Below, piece by piece: positions 5,283 through 5,304 of a stretch of 5,304 nucleotides of DNA. This stretch comes from Angelakisella sp. (GTDB lineage: Bacteria > Bacillota > Clostridia > Oscillospirales > Ruminococcaceae): the NCBI GenBank assembly GCA_022795575.1, contig JAAWGY010000203.1, forward strand, positions 1 to 5,304, written 5' to 3'. The notes below the pieces were generated by a model that did not search any database, was not told the origin of the DNA, and worked only from the letters and a program-made list of their open reading frames with translations. How positions within the stretch are numbered: the stretch's first letter is position 1; each line of letters opens with the position of its first letter. Both the position numbers and the translations under genes were made by a program.

Positions 5283-5304
5283 CCCGCAAGGCCGCTGGAG
5301 CCTG

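Noticed and set aside
4936..5289. Minus-strand open frame of 117 codons over the tandem repeats
   Set aside because: It translates the 56-bp repeat in changing frames and the G/T-rich tract. The repeat period is not a multiple of three, which argues against coding selection.
1..5304. tRNA, rRNA or riboswitch
   Set aside because: I saw no cloverleaf, rRNA-like conserved segment or recognisable aptamer. The only leader regions (1584-1670) are too short for a known riboswitch.

Overview
The window is GC-rich and Firmicutes-like. It has consensus sigma-A promoter elements, purine-rich Shine-Dalgarno sites and a YesM/YesN two-component pair. The high GC and the hairpin-rich intergenic repeats suggest a gut Oscillospiraceae/Ruminococcaceae-type member of the Clostridia. 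That placement is inference from composition and gene families, not from a marker gene.

Layout: (1) Positions 1-611 hold no convincing gene. They form a dense series of perfect or near-perfect inverted repeats, many capped by the same few loops. (2) Positions 612-1583, minus strand, encode a class II (zinc) ketose-bisphosphate aldolase of 323 aa. (3) Positions 1584-1670 are an AT-rich divergent intergenic region. It carries a near-consensus promoter for the aldolase (TTGACT, 17 bp, TATGAT). (4) Positions 1671-3476, plus strand, encode a YesM-type membrane sensor histidine kinase. (5) Positions 3448-4953, plus strand, encode a YesN-type response regulator with an AraC DNA-binding domain. It overlaps the kinase gene by 29 bp. 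(6) Positions 4954-5304 are non-coding or repeat-derived. They contain a good ribosome-binding site and ATG with no recognisable gene behind them, a 102-nt stretch without T that is C/A-rich and contains a strong G-quadruplex motif on the minus strand, and a 56-bp tandem repeat of nearly three copies.

How the genes may work together: YesM/YesN systems usually sense extracellular carbohydrate or a binding-protein complex and activate nearby uptake and catabolism genes. The divergently transcribed aldolase could be a target of this regulator, cleaving a ketose (bis)phosphate derived from the imported sugar. No transporter or other catabolic enzyme lies in the window, so the substrate cannot be named. 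The aldolase keeps its zinc ligands and catalytic aspartate but differs from usual family members at several substrate-contact motifs.

I did not find a clearly new biological system. The most unusual material is the structured, repeat-rich DNA on both flanks and the atypical substrate pocket of the aldolase.
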